64,000 nucleotides of DNA from Bartonella sp. HY328 (GTDB lineage: Bacteria; Pseudomonadota; Alphaproteobacteria; Rhizobiales; Rhizobiaceae). A model generated the notes under the pieces. That model was not told the DNA's origin and did no database searches. It worked only from the letters and a program-made list of their open reading frames with translations. The stretch spans positions 62,001-126,000 of the forward strand of contig NZ_CP104884.1 of the NCBI RefSeq assembly GCF_025449335.1. Reading direction: 5' to 3'. The position numbers and the translations under genes are program-made. This document shows, in pieces, positions 41,871-51,123 of this stretch. Position 1 is the stretch's first letter. Every line of letters begins with the position of its first letter.

Positions 41871-43289
41871 TTATCCAATTTGCTCCAACGTATAGGGTAA
41901 AACATCACGCAAATCATGATTAATGTTTAAACGATGCTTTAAAGGTGGTACGGCGCGGTTGGCGCATTTTGTGCGCGCACAAATGCGGCAAGAAATACCA
42001 ATAGCTTCATAGGCTGCGCCATTGCCAAGATCCAAGTCATCACAATAGACAAAGCTTTTAGCATTGGAAATTTCGCAACCAAAAGCCAAGGCATAATGGG
42101 GGTGTGTACTGCGATAACCGCCATTACCCTTAACCACTTGCACTGCAAGGCAAAGATAGCGCACGCCGTCTGGCGTTTCAGCCAATTGGCGAATAATGCT
42201 GCCCGGCGTTTCAAAAGCTTGGTGAGCATTCCATACCGGACAGGCCGAGCCAAAACGGGCAAATTGCAATTTTGCCGCACTATGGCGTTTTGTAATATTG
42301 CCGGCGCGATCAACACGGGCAAAAAATATTGGTACACCTTTTGAGCCGGGGCGTTGCAAAGTCGATAAACGGTGACAAACCTGCTCTAACGAGACACCAA
42401 AACGTGCAGCTAATAATTCAATATCATGACGTAATAGTTCAGCTGTGCGCAAAAATGGCATATAAGGCAACACCAAAGCACCTGCAAAATAATTGTGCAG
42501 CCCAATACGGCAAATTTCCTCAGCTTCACGCGATTTAAAATTGGCTTGATTGATAATTTCTTCACAAAGGTCATTGGTTTCAAATTGCGCTAATTGTACA
42601 GCAAGTTGAAAAATGCGGGTTTGCACTGGCGCATAAGGGTTAAGAGTTAAAGTTTTGCTCATGGCATCAAAACGACGCACGGTGGTGTCGTCAAGGCTAC
42701 CCCAACGAACCAATATTTGATATTTTTCTTCCAAAATGCGGATTAAAGCGGCATGATTATCATTTTCGCCAATACCAATAGAAGTGGCTAGATTTTCAGC
42801 TGCCTTATCAAGGCTATCAATATAATTATCGACAAAATGAAAAAAATCCCGCACTTCTTCATAGGGCGAAACTTCGCTAAGCCCACTGGTTTGCAAGCGA
42901 TCATCACTGCTTGCCAATTGTTCTGAAGCCAGCCGATAAGCTTGATGACACGAAATCAAAGCACGGGCAAGACTGGGGGCATTTTGTGCAATAAGCCGCA
43001 ACTCTTGGAGGCTCGCACGGTTACTTTCAAAAAGTGGGTCGCTTAGTGTTTCACTTAACGCTGAAAGCAAACGGTCGTCTTCACCAGATGAAAGGCTTGC
43101 TATATCAATGTGAAATTTTTCAGCAAGCGATAGTAGCACAGCCGCAGAAACGGGTCTTTGATTATTCTCTATCTGGTTGAGATAAGAGGTTGATATGCCA
43201 ATGCGCTCGGCAAATTGCATCTGGGTATTTTGATGCTCTTCACGCAATTTACGCACTTTGCGCCCAATGTATAATTTACCAATAGCCAT
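41871..43289 (-). CDS. scfR: Short-chain fatty acyl transcriptional regulator (ScfR/RamB family)
   Basis: 472 residues from the ATG at 43289; the open frame to 43322 adds 11 residues without a site. N-terminal Cro/CI helix-turn-helix (about 5-62): VRKLREEHQNTQMQFAERIG, then STSYLNQIENNQRPVS. The middle is IrrE/ImmA-like, with no HExxH zinc motif. The C-terminal DUF2083 region ends in the cysteine cluster CRICARTKCANRA. Such regulators in alphaproteobacteria and RamB in actinobacteria control acetate and propionate genes in response to acyl-CoA. It is divergent from pccB, so it very likely controls the propionate operon. Three TTTGCA motifs just upstream (43302-43344) may be its own operator. 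Confidence 0.9.
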   Translation of the reverse strand: MAIGKLYIGRKVRKLREEHQNTQMQFAERIGISTSYLNQIENNQRPVSAAVLLSLAEKFHIDIASLSSGEDDRLLSALSETLSDPLFESNRASLQELRLIAQNAPSLARALISCHQAYRLASEQLASSDDRLQTSGLSEVSPYEEVRDFFHFVDNYIDSLDKAAENLATSIGIGENDNHAALIRILEEKYQILVRWGSLDDTTVRRFDAMSKTLTLNPYAPVQTRIFQLAVQLAQFETNDLCEEIINQANFKSREAEEICRIGLHNYFAGALVLPYMPFLRTAELLRHDIELLAARFGVSLEQVCHRLSTLQRPGSKGVPIFFARVDRAGNITKRHSAAKLQFARFGSACPVWNAHQAFETPGSIIRQLAETPDGVRYLCLAVQVVKGNGGYRSTHPHYALAFGCEISNAKSFVYCDDLDLGNGAAYEAIGISCRICARTKCANRAVPPLKHRLNINHDLRDVLPYTLEQIG

Positions 43290-43301
43290 GATTTTCACAA
43301 T

Positions 43302-43344
43302 TTTGCAATTTACAATTTGCATTTTTATAACTTATGCATTTGCA
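43302..43344. promoter_or_regulatory. Cluster of TTTGCA motifs upstream of scfR
   Basis: TTTGCA occurs at 43302-43307, 43316-43321 and 43339-43344, all in the first 55 bp upstream of the scfR start. RamB, a relative, is known to recognise TTTGCAAA-like sequence, so this could be an autoregulatory site. The match is short and AT-rich background makes chance copies plausible. Confidence 0.35.
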
Positions 43345-43801
43345 CACAATCAAGCTTTATTATTTACAAAAATCTGTTACTTTGATTCTTAAGCGAATAT
43401 GGTTGAGGGTCTGAGTGCAAACAAATCTCTGCCAGATTTGCCATTTTAAAAGATTACGTTTGGCCGGGGAGGCACAGGGGTTGGTATGCTTATGGTGAGT
43501 TAACGAGCGCTATTGGTTTAAGGAGAAATAACCAATAGCGCATTGTTACACGAAGAAGCATCGTCATTAATAATAGGCATACCACCCTTTTTGAATTTAT
43601 CTTTACACCATAAACCGCTGTAATCATTGTTTAATTATTAGCTGAATTACTCAACGTAATTTTAGCGCTTGAAAACTTAACTTGAATAGTTGGGACATTT
43701 AAAGAAGTTTAGGCTGAAGCCTGAGACAGTGTATAAGGCAATCATATTATTAAGCCGACTAATTATTTTGACTTAAAAATATTAACGGGATGGGAGTTAT
43801 A
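43345..43801. other. Divergent scfR-pccB control region
   Basis: About 450 bp without a convincing gene. It holds the 43507-43541 hairpin. A GTGCAAAC at about 43416-43423 is a further possible ScfR-like half site. Tiny frames such as an ATG at about 43400 with 16 codons and an ATG near 43487 with five codons precede the hairpin; they could be leader peptides but have no independent support. Promoters for pccB must lie between the hairpin and 43790. Confidence 0.4.
43507..43541 (+). promoter_or_regulatory. Perfect 12-bp hairpin with AAGGAG in the loop
   Basis: Arm GCGCTATTGGTT (43507-43518) pairs perfectly with AACCAATAGCGC (43530-43541). The 11-base loop reads TAAGGAGAAAT, which contains a Shine-Dalgarno-like AAGGAG. 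It lies 260 bp upstream of pccB on the same strand. No U-run follows. It may be a leader hairpin, an end of a small RNA, or an operator. Function unknown. Confidence 0.5.
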
Positions 43802-45334
43802 ATGCGGGCAATCTTGCAACAATTGGAAGAGCGGCGTGAAAATGCGCGCCAAGGCGGTGGAGAGCGGCGCATCAAGGCACAGCATGAAAAGGGTAAATTA
43901 ACCGCCCGTGAGCGGCTTGACGTTTTGCTTGATGCCAATTCTTTTGAAGAATATGACATGTTTGTTAGCCATCGCTGTACAGATTTTAGCATGGAACAGC
44001 AAAAATATGCAGGTGACGGCGTTGTAACCGGTTGGGGCACCATTAATGGTCGGCAAGTTTATGTTTTTTCACAAGATTTTACTGTTTTAGGCGGATCACT
44101 ATCTGAAACCCATGCACAAAAAATATGCAAAATAATGGATATGGCGGCACGCAATGGTGCGCCCGTCATTGGTCTTAATGATTCAGGCGGGGCGCGTATT
44201 CAAGAAGGTGTCGCGTCTCTTGCAGGTTATGCGGAAGTATTTCGCCGCAATGTTGAAGCCTCTGGCGTTGTGCCGCAAATCTCGGTAATTATGGGGCCTT
44301 GTGCTGGCGGCGCGGTCTATTCACCGGCAATGACTGATTTCATCTTCATGGTGCGGGACTCGTCCTATATGTTTGTGACCGGCCCTGATGTGGTTAAAAT
44401 CGTTACCAATGAAATTGTCAGCGCCGAAGAACTTGGCGGCGCCACCACCCATACGCAAAAATCATCCGTTGCCGATGGGGCTTTTGAAAATGATATTGAA
44501 GCCCTTGAAAATATCCGCCTGCTTTTTGATTATTTGCCTTTAAATAGTCAAGAAAAGCCACCTGTGCGGCCATTTTATGATGATCCGCAACGCCTTGATA
44601 TGAAGCTTGATACGCTTATTCCAGATTCTTCCACCAAGCCATATGATATGAAAGAGCTTATCCATACCATTGCTGATGAGGGTAGTTTTTTTGAAGTGAA
44701 GGCAGATTTTGCCAAAAACCTCATCACGGGCTTTATTCGCATGGAGGGGCGCAGTATTGGCGTTGTCGCCAATCAACCCATGGTGCTTGCCGGCTGTCTT
44801 GATATTGATACGGCGCGAAAAGGCGCGCGTTTTGTGCGCTTTTGCGATGCTTTTAATATTCCTATTTTAACCCTTGTTGATGTACCGGGCTTTTTGCCAG
44901 GAACTGCGCAGGAATATAATGGCGTTATTATTCATGGTGCAAAATTGCTTTTTGCCTATTCGCAAGCAAGTGTGCCCATGGTGACAGTCATTACCCGTAA
45001 AGCCTATGGTGGTGCTTATGATGTGATGGCATCCAAACATATTGGCGCAGACGTTAATTATGCATGGCCAACGGCAGAAATTGCAGTAATGGGTGCCAAG
45101 GGCGCAACGGAAATTCTTTACCGCTCCGACCTTGGCAATGAGGAAAAAATTGCAGCCCACACCGCAGAATATGAAAGCCGTTTTGCCAATCCCTTTGTGG
45201 CGGCGGAACGCGGCTTTATTGATGAAGTGATTATGCCCCATTCAACCCGCAAGCGCGTTGCGCGAGCTTTTGCAGCGCTGCGCAATAAAAAGGTTGAGAG
45301 CCGCAAGCGCAAGCATGACACCATTCCTTTGTAA
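43802..45334 (+). CDS. pccB: Propionyl-CoA carboxylase beta subunit (carboxyltransferase)
   Basis: 510 residues from the ATG at 43802, with GGGAG six bases upstream; an ATG at 43790 overlaps that site. Carboxyltransferase fold with two crotonase-like halves: the N-terminal half has GLNDSGGARIQEGVASLAGY and GPCAGGAVYSPAMTDF, the C-terminal half GFLPGTAQEYNGVIIHGAKL and KAYGGAYDVMASKHIGADV. It moves carboxyl from biotin to propionyl-CoA, giving (S)-methylmalonyl-CoA. First gene of an operon with pccA, the mutase and the epimerase. It is regulated, by context, by the divergent scfR. Length and motifs are those of PccB; no cofactor residue is missing. Confidence 0.96.
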   Translation: MRAILQQLEERRENARQGGGERRIKAQHEKGKLTARERLDVLLDANSFEEYDMFVSHRCTDFSMEQQKYAGDGVVTGWGTINGRQVYVFSQDFTVLGGSLSETHAQKICKIMDMAARNGAPVIGLNDSGGARIQEGVASLAGYAEVFRRNVEASGVVPQISVIMGPCAGGAVYSPAMTDFIFMVRDSSYMFVTGPDVVKIVTNEIVSAEELGGATTHTQKSSVADGAFENDIEALENIRLLFDYLPLNSQEKPPVRPFYDDPQRLDMKLDTLIPDSSTKPYDMKELIHTIADEGSFFEVKADFAKNLITGFIRMEGRSIGVVANQPMVLAGCLDIDTARKGARFVRFCDAFNIPILTLVDVPGFLPGTAQEYNGVIIHGAKLLFAYSQASVPMVTVITRKAYGGAYDVMASKHIGADVNYAWPTAEIAVMGAKGATEILYRSDLGNEEKIAAHTAEYESRFANPFVAAERGFIDEVIMPHSTRKRVARAFAALRNKKVESRKRKHDTIPL

Positions 45335-45352
45335 AACCATTGTGAGGCACAA

Positions 45353-47365
45353 ATGATACAAAAAATTCTGATCGCCAATCGTGGTGAAATTGCTTGCCGT
45401 GTTATTCGCACCGCACGCAAAATGGGTATTGCCACTGTTGCCGTTTATTCTGATGCCGATGCTAACGCCTTACATGTCCGCGAAGCAGATGAGGCTATTC
45501 ATATTGGCCCCTCGCCGTCAGCGCAATCCTATTTGGTCATTGATAAAATCATTGAAGCCGCTAAGATTAGCGGCGCCGATGCTGTTCACCCCGGCTATGG
45601 TTTTTTGTCGGAAAATCCAATTTTTGCCGAGCGTTTACAAGAAAATGGCATTATTTTAATTGGCCCGCCTGCCAATGCCATGCGTGCCATGGGCGACAAA
45701 ATTACCAGTAAAAAACTTGCAAGCGAAGCTGGTGTTTCCACTGTGCCAGGTCACATGGGCTTGATTGAAAACAGCGATGAAGCGGTCAAAATTGCCAGTC
45801 AAATTGGCTTTCCAGTGATGATTAAGGCGTCAGCTGGCGGCGGCGGCAAAGGCATGCGTATTGCATGGAATGATGAAGAAGCCCGTGAAGGCTTTCAAGC
45901 CTCTAAAAACGAGGCAAAAGCATCTTTTGGTGATGACCGCATTTTTATCGAGAAATTTGTCACCGAACCGCGCCATATTGAAATTCAAATTATTGGTGAT
46001 AAGCATGGCAATATTATTGCCCTTGGCGAGCGCGAATGTTCCATTCAACGGCGCAATCAAAAGGTTATTGAAGAAGCGCCATCGCCATTTTTAGATAGTG
46101 CCACCCGTAAAGCCATGGGCGAAGAAGCCGTAGCACTTGCCCGCGCCGTTGGCTATTATTCTGCCGGTACGGTGGAATTTATTGTTGATGGCAATCGCAA
46201 TTTTTATTTCCTTGAAATGAATACGCGCTTACAAGTCGAGCATCCGGTCACTGAATTTATCACTGGACTTGATCTTGTCGAATTAATGATCAAAATTGCT
46301 GATGGTCAACCCTTGCCGCTTACTCAAGACGAGGTAAAATTGCATGGTTGGGCAATGGAATGTCGGCTATATGCGGAAGACCCATTTCGCAATTTTTTAC
46401 CCTCAACTGGGCGTTTAAGCCGCTACCAATTCCCAAGCCATATTGATGGTTTGGATGATATAAAATTGCGCAATGATACGGGCGTTTATGAAGGTGGCGA
46501 AATATCCATCTATTATGATCCAATGATTTCAAAATTAGTGACATGGGGCAAAGATCGGCAAACTGCTATTAAAGCGATGAGTGAAGCGCTTGACCGTTTT
46601 GAGGTCGAAGGCATTGGCCATAACATTCCATTTTTGTCGGCCGTTATGGGGCAACAGCGCTTTCAAGAAGGCCGCTTAACCACCGCTTATATTGCTGAAG
46701 AATTTGCTGATGGTTTTCATGGTGTTGCTCCAAATGCTGGGCAAGCGCGCGCCCTTGCTGCAATTGCTGGTTTTATCAATCTCATTTTACAAAAACGCGC
46801 CACCATGATTTCTGGCACTTTAGATAATCACCGCCGCATTATTGGCAAGGATTGGGTGGTTACTCTTAATGGTCTTGATGAAAACTCCTTTAACCTCAAA
46901 ATAACAGAAGACGATAAAACCATATTGATGCACTTTGACGATGGTGAAACCATGAGCGTTGAAAGTGATTGGCAACCTGGCATGAGCCTTGGTATTTTCA
47001 ACCTTGATGGGCTAATCCTCGCAGTTAAAACCGAGATTAAAGGCACAGCAATAAGGCTGCGCTATGCCGGTATTGATGTTTTAGCAAGAATACGCGAGCC
47101 CCATGTGGCGGCACTTGCCAGCATAATGCCCGTGAAATTACCGCCTGACACCTCAAAAATGTTGCTTTGCCCGATGCCGGGGGTGATTACCGCCATTTTG
47201 GTCAATGAAGGCGATGAGATTGAAGCAGGCCAGCCACTCGCAATTGTTGAAGCAATGAAAATGGAAAATATGCTGCGGGCAGAAAAGAAAAGCCAAGTTA
47301 CAAAAATTGCCGCCAATATTGGCCAAAGCCTAGCGGTTGATCAAATTATTATGGAGTTTCGTTAA
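45353..47365 (+). CDS. pccA: Propionyl-CoA carboxylase alpha subunit
   Basis: 670 residues. Biotin carboxylase domain (about 1-450) with GGGGKGMR ATP-grasp loop, ERECSIQRRNQK and EMNTRLQVEHPVTE; a BT linker region (about 460-590) that contacts PccB; and a BCCP domain at the end with biotinyl K636 in EAMKMEN. It carboxylates its own biotin using ATP and bicarbonate. It starts 18 bp after pccB behind GAGGCACAA. It is clearly different from the shorter biotin carboxylase at 25108-26838, which lacks the BT domain. Its TAA stop is followed by a single base before the mutase start. Confidence 0.96.
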   Translation: MIQKILIANRGEIACRVIRTARKMGIATVAVYSDADANALHVREADEAIHIGPSPSAQSYLVIDKIIEAAKISGADAVHPGYGFLSENPIFAERLQENGIILIGPPANAMRAMGDKITSKKLASEAGVSTVPGHMGLIENSDEAVKIASQIGFPVMIKASAGGGGKGMRIAWNDEEAREGFQASKNEAKASFGDDRIFIEKFVTEPRHIEIQIIGDKHGNIIALGERECSIQRRNQKVIEEAPSPFLDSATRKAMGEEAVALARAVGYYSAGTVEFIVDGNRNFYFLEMNTRLQVEHPVTEFITGLDLVELMIKIADGQPLPLTQDEVKLHGWAMECRLYAEDPFRNFLPSTGRLSRYQFPSHIDGLDDIKLRNDTGVYEGGEISIYYDPMISKLVTWGKDRQTAIKAMSEALDRFEVEGIGHNIPFLSAVMGQQRFQEGRLTTAYIAEEFADGFHGVAPNAGQARALAAIAGFINLILQKRATMISGTLDNHRRIIGKDWVVTLNGLDENSFNLKITEDDKTILMHFDDGETMSVESDWQPGMSLGIFNLDGLILAVKTEIKGTAIRLRYAGIDVLARIREPHVAALASIMPVKLPPDTSKMLLCPMPGVITAILVNEGDEIEAGQPLAIVEAMKMENMLRAEKKSQVTKIAANIGQSLAVDQIIMEFR

Positions 47366-47366
47366 A

Positions 47367-49517
47367 ATGCCCCATAAGCCAAATAACCCAAAGATTGATG
47401 AATGGGCAAAACTTGCCGAAAAAGAACTAAAAGGCTCACCCGACCAACTTATCTGGCACACAGCAGAAGGCATTGACATTAAGCCAGTTTATACCGCAGA
47501 TGATATTGCAGATATTGCCGAATTGGATAGTTTGCCGGGGCTTGATCCGTTTTTGCGTGGCCCTAGGGCAACCATGTATACAGGGCGGCCATGGACTATC
47601 CGCCAATATGCAGGTTTTTCCACCGCCGAGGAATCCAATGCTTTTTATAAAAAAGCATTAAATGCAGGGCAAAAAGGCCTATCTGTTGCCTTTGATCTTG
47701 CAACCCATCGCGGTTATGACTCTGACCACCCACGCGTCGTTGGCGATGTTGGCAAGGCTGGCGTTGCCATTGATAGTGTCGAGGATATGAAAATCCTTTT
47801 TGATGGTATACCGCTTCATGAAATGTCGGTATCTATGACCATGAATGGCGCGGTAATCCCCATTTTGGCAAATTTTATTGTGGCAGGTGAAGAACAAGGC
47901 GTGCCAAGGTCCGAGCTTTCTGGCACCATTCAAAATGACATTTTAAAAGAATTTATGGTCCGCAACACCTATATTTATCCCCCCGAAGCCTCGATGCGGA
48001 TTATTGCCGATATTATTGAATATACCGCACAGGAAATGCCAAAATTCAATTCTATTTCAATTTCTGGCTATCACATGCAAGAAGCTGGTGCAACGTTAGT
48101 GCAGGAACTCGCTTTCACCTTAGCAGATGGCCGCGAATATGTACGCGCTGCCCTTGCCAAAGGGCTTGATATTGACCAATTTGCAGGGCGATTATCGTTT
48201 TTCTTTGCCATTGGCATGAATTTCTTTATGGAAGCGGCAAAATTGCGGGCAGCAAGGCTTTTATGGTCGCGAATTATGCATGAGTTTGCGCCCAAAAAAC
48301 CTTCATCTTTAATGCTGCGCACCCATTGTCAAACCTCTGGCGTGTCGCTGCAAGAACAAGACCCTTATAATAATATTGTGCGTACCGCTTATGAAGCATT
48401 AGCGGCGGTGCTTGGTGGCACACAATCCTTACATACCAATTCTTTTGATGAGGCAATTGCACTGCCAACCGAGTTTTCCGCCCGTATTGCTCGTAACACG
48501 CAGCTTATTTTAAACCATGAAACGGGTGTCACCAAAGTGGTGGATCCTTTGGCTGGCTCTTATTATGTTGAAAGCCTTACCCATGAATTAGCGCAAAAAG
48601 CATGGGCATTGATTGCAGAAGTAGAAGCGCTTGGCGGCATGACCAAGGCGGTAAAAGACGGATTACCTAAACGCTTGATTGAGGAAGCGGCAACTGCGCG
48701 GCAAGCAGCTATTGATAAGGGGGATGAGGTAATTGTTGGCGTTAATAAATATCGCCTTGAAAATGAAGACACGCTCGACATTTTGGAAATTGACAACAGT
48801 AAAGTGCGCTTATCGCAAATTGCCCGCCTTACCAAAATGCGTAAAAGCCGCGATCCTGCCAAAGTTGCAAAAACCCTTAGCGACTTGGAAAATATCGCCA
48901 AAAGCGGCAAAGGCAATTTATTGGCAGCAGCGGTTGAAGCGGCGCGGGCGCGGGCAAGTGTTGGCGAAATATCGGATGCCATGCGCAAGGTTTTTGGCGA
49001 TCATGTTGCAACGCCAAAAGTTGTGAAAAATATTTATGGTAAAGCCTATAAAAATGAGCCAGAATATCAGCATTTACAAAGGCGCATGGGCGAAATAGCC
49101 AGTAAAATTGGCCAAAAACCGCGTATTATGGTGGCAAAGCTGGGACAAGACGGCCATGATCGCGGTGCAAAAATCATTGCCTCCGCCTTTGGTGACATTG
49201 GTTTTGAAGTTATTGCTGGCCCACTTTTCCAAACACCGGATGAAGCAGCCGATATGGCAATTGCCAAAAAAGTACAACTTATTGGTGTATCTTCCCTTGC
49301 TGCCGGTCATAAAACCTTGTTGCCGCAACTGGTAGAAGAACTCAAAAAACGGGGAAATAGTGATATTATCGTAGTGTGCGGCGGTGTAGTACCGCGCCAA
49401 GATTATGAATTTTTACAAGCCCATGGTGTTGCCGCAGTGTTTGGACCGGGCACCAATGTGGTAGAGGCAGCGGCAAAAATTCTTGATCTTTTGGAAGGTA
49501 AATTACGTAATGATTAG
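47367..49517 (+). CDS. scpA: Methylmalonyl-CoA mutase, single-chain form
   Basis: 716 residues from the ATG at 47367 (GGAG upstream, inside the end of pccA); an earlier in-frame start would add ten residues inside pccA. TIM-barrel substrate domain: RGPRATMYTGRPWTIRQYAG, AFDLATHRGYDSDHPRV, SISGYHMQEAGA, LRTHCQTSG. C-terminal cobalamin domain with the base-off motif DGHDRG, H597 being the lower cobalt ligand, and GVSSLAAGHKTL. It isomerises (R)-methylmalonyl-CoA to succinyl-CoA with adenosylcobalamin. It is the homodimeric bacterial type; no small mutA partner or MeaB-like GTPase gene lies beside it in the window. Confidence 0.96.
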   Translation: MPHKPNNPKIDEWAKLAEKELKGSPDQLIWHTAEGIDIKPVYTADDIADIAELDSLPGLDPFLRGPRATMYTGRPWTIRQYAGFSTAEESNAFYKKALNAGQKGLSVAFDLATHRGYDSDHPRVVGDVGKAGVAIDSVEDMKILFDGIPLHEMSVSMTMNGAVIPILANFIVAGEEQGVPRSELSGTIQNDILKEFMVRNTYIYPPEASMRIIADIIEYTAQEMPKFNSISISGYHMQEAGATLVQELAFTLADGREYVRAALAKGLDIDQFAGRLSFFFAIGMNFFMEAAKLRAARLLWSRIMHEFAPKKPSSLMLRTHCQTSGVSLQEQDPYNNIVRTAYEALAAVLGGTQSLHTNSFDEAIALPTEFSARIARNTQLILNHETGVTKVVDPLAGSYYVESLTHELAQKAWALIAEVEALGGMTKAVKDGLPKRLIEEAATARQAAIDKGDEVIVGVNKYRLENEDTLDILEIDNSKVRLSQIARLTKMRKSRDPAKVAKTLSDLENIAKSGKGNLLAAAVEAARARASVGEISDAMRKVFGDHVATPKVVKNIYGKAYKNEPEYQHLQRRMGEIASKIGQKPRIMVAKLGQDGHDRGAKIIASAFGDIGFEVIAGPLFQTPDEAADMAIAKKVQLIGVSSLAAGHKTLLPQLVEELKKRGNSDIIVVCGGVVPRQDYEFLQAHGVAAVFGPGTNVVEAAAKILDLLEGKLRND

Positions 49518-49559
49518 AATAAAAACGCAATTTGCCACAAAGCATAAGGGGAGTTTAGT

Positions 49560-49967
49560 ATGAGCCAATTTGGCCGCCTTAATCATGTGGCAATTGCCGT
49601 TCCAAACCTCGAGCAAGCGGCAAAACGCTATAAAATGCTTGGCGCAGAAGTATCAAGCATAGAAGATTTACCAGAGCATGGCGTAAGCGTTGTTTTCATC
49701 ACCTTTAAAAATAGTAAGATTGAACTATTATATCCGCTTGGTGAACATTCTCCCATTGCTGGTTTTTTAGCCAAAAATCCTAACGGCGGCGTGCATCATA
49801 TTTGTTTTGAAGTTGATGATATATTGGCAATGCGCGATAAGTTAAAAGCAAATAATTTTCGTATTTTGGGCGATGGAATACCCAAAATTGGCGCTCATGG
49901 TAAGCCGGTGCTTTTTATCCACCCTAAGGATTTTGACGGTACTTTAATTGAAATTGAACAAGCTTAG
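49560..49967 (+). CDS. mce: Methylmalonyl-CoA epimerase
   Basis: 135 residues, VOC (glyoxalase) fold with two beta-alpha-beta modules. Metal ligands are the His in LNHVAIAVP, the His in GGVHHICFEV and the terminal Glu in GTLIEIEQA. It converts (S)- to (R)-methylmalonyl-CoA, linking PccAB to the mutase. A good AAGGGGAG site precedes the ATG. It is the last gene of the operon, 42 bp after the mutase. No clear terminator is seen after it. Confidence 0.95.
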   Translation: MSQFGRLNHVAIAVPNLEQAAKRYKMLGAEVSSIEDLPEHGVSVVFITFKNSKIELLYPLGEHSPIAGFLAKNPNGGVHHICFEVDDILAMRDKLKANNFRILGDGIPKIGAHGKPVLFIHPKDFDGTLIEIEQA

Positions 49968-50319
49968 CTAGTGATTGGAACAAGCTCGATTATTTGCAGC
50001 GTGCTTTATTTTGATTTTCGCGCTAAGCCCATTTATGCTGCGTAAAATAATAACTGCGTGAATTCAAACCAAGATCATTATTATTTTTGCGTTTTAGCCT
50101 ATCAAAGGCTAAATTATTCGCCTAATTGCGTTAAGGCTCGATATGCATCAACATCACCTTGCTCGGCTTTATTATGAAGATCTATGATAGTTTCATTGCT
50201 CTAACCATAATTGACAAGCAACATACTTGCCATTGCTATTAATAAAATTTTGATTATGTGCGTTTTCAATGACAACTCCTATAGCGGTTTAATCGCCGTA
50301 ATGGCTTTAGATTTATACC
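49968..50319. other. Spacer after mce containing a Sel1 gene relic
   Basis: 352 bp. From 50114 to 50280 it carries the collapsed Sel1 gene described separately, including its ribosome site. The first 145 bp after mce are AT-rich with no clear terminator. A plus-strand open frame at 50211-50393 only mirrors the Sel1 sequences on the other strand and is not a gene. Confidence 0.5.
50114..50269 (-). pseudogene. Collapsed Sel1-repeat gene relic
   Basis: Read on the minus strand from a TTG at 50269 behind AGGAG (50280-50276), the frame gives MKTHIIKILLIAMASMLLVN, YG, a TAG stop, then SNETIIDLHNKAEQGDVDAY and RALTQLGE before TAA. This matches the neighbour at 50320-51123 at both ends: its start (MKTPILKLLFIAIASMVFVN, KAEQGD) and its end (AQDTLKQLGK), with every repeat between them missing. 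The whole repeat array was thus deleted, probably by recombination between repeats, and a stop then arose after the signal peptide. It also shares the TTG start and the upstream AGGAG. Confidence 0.75.
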
Positions 50320-51123
50320 TTATTTACCCAGTTGCTTTAACGTATCTTGGGCAAATCTATGGCCTTGAGCCGCCGCAAGCTGAAACCATTTAACAGCTTC
50401 ATCCATATTTTTTTCCACCCCTTCGCCATGCATATAATTACAACCAAGGTTAAATTGCGCATCGGCATATCCTTGATCGGCAGAGCGCCTATACCACTTT
50501 GCCGCCTCAACCTTATCCATGGTGACACCCATTCCATTATAATAGATAATTCCTAGATTATATTGAGATTTAGCATCGCCTTGCTCGGCAGCAAGTTTGA
50601 ATAGCATAATCCCTTGCTCTCTATCCTTATCAACCCCTTCGCCAAAGAAATATATGTTTGCTAAAGCAAATTGCGCATCGACATAGCCCTGATCTGAGGC
50701 AAGTTTAAACCACTTTATTGCTTCCTGCGTATTTTTAACTTCCCCTTCACCCGTTAAATAGGCGGTAGCAACATTATATTGAGATCGAACTTCGCCTTGT
50801 TCTGCTGCTCTTTTAAACCATTTTACAGCTTCCAGCTTATTCATTTCAACGCCATCACCAAGCAAGTATTTAACCGCTAAATTAAATTGGGCTTTTGAAA
50901 ACCCTTGATCGGCTGAAAGGCGATACCACTTAACCGCTTGCACCTTATCTTGCGCAATGGCTTTGCCGATATCATAGGCTGCCCCCATTTCAAATTGAGC
51001 AATTGCATCGCCTTGCTCGGCTTTTTGGCGAAAATCTGCAATAAGGTCCTTACTGTGAGCAAAATTGACGAAAACCATACTGGCTATTGCAATAAATAAA
51101 AGTTTTAAAATCGGCGTTTTCAA
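50320..51123 (-). CDS. Secreted Sel1-repeat protein with six repeats
   Basis: 267 residues. The start codon is TTG (51123-51121) behind AGGAG at good distance; no ATG gives the signal peptide. Signal MKTPILKLLFIAIASMVFVN with cleavage near AHS-KD, so it goes to the periplasm or beyond. Six Sel1 repeats follow, from KAEQGDAIAQFEMG to AQFNLGCNYMHGEGVEKN, ending AQDTLKQLGK. A solenoid for protein binding in the envelope. It differs from the cytoplasmic pair at 38056-40478 by having an export signal. Its 156-bp collapsed copy lies just downstream. Partner unknown. Confidence 0.88.
   Translation of the reverse strand: MKTPILKLLFIAIASMVFVNFAHSKDLIADFRQKAEQGDAIAQFEMGAAYDIGKAIAQDKVQAVKWYRLSADQGFSKAQFNLAVKYLLGDGVEMNKLEAVKWFKRAAEQGEVRSQYNVATAYLTGEGEVKNTQEAIKWFKLASDQGYVDAQFALANIYFFGEGVDKDREQGIMLFKLAAEQGDAKSQYNLGIIYYNGMGVTMDKVEAAKWYRRSADQGYADAQFNLGCNYMHGEGVEKNMDEAVKWFQLAAAQGHRFAQDTLKQLGK

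Noticed and set aside
50211..50393. Plus-strand open frame of 60 codons
   Set aside because: It runs antisense across the start of the Sel1 relic and the end of the Sel1 gene and has no start signal.
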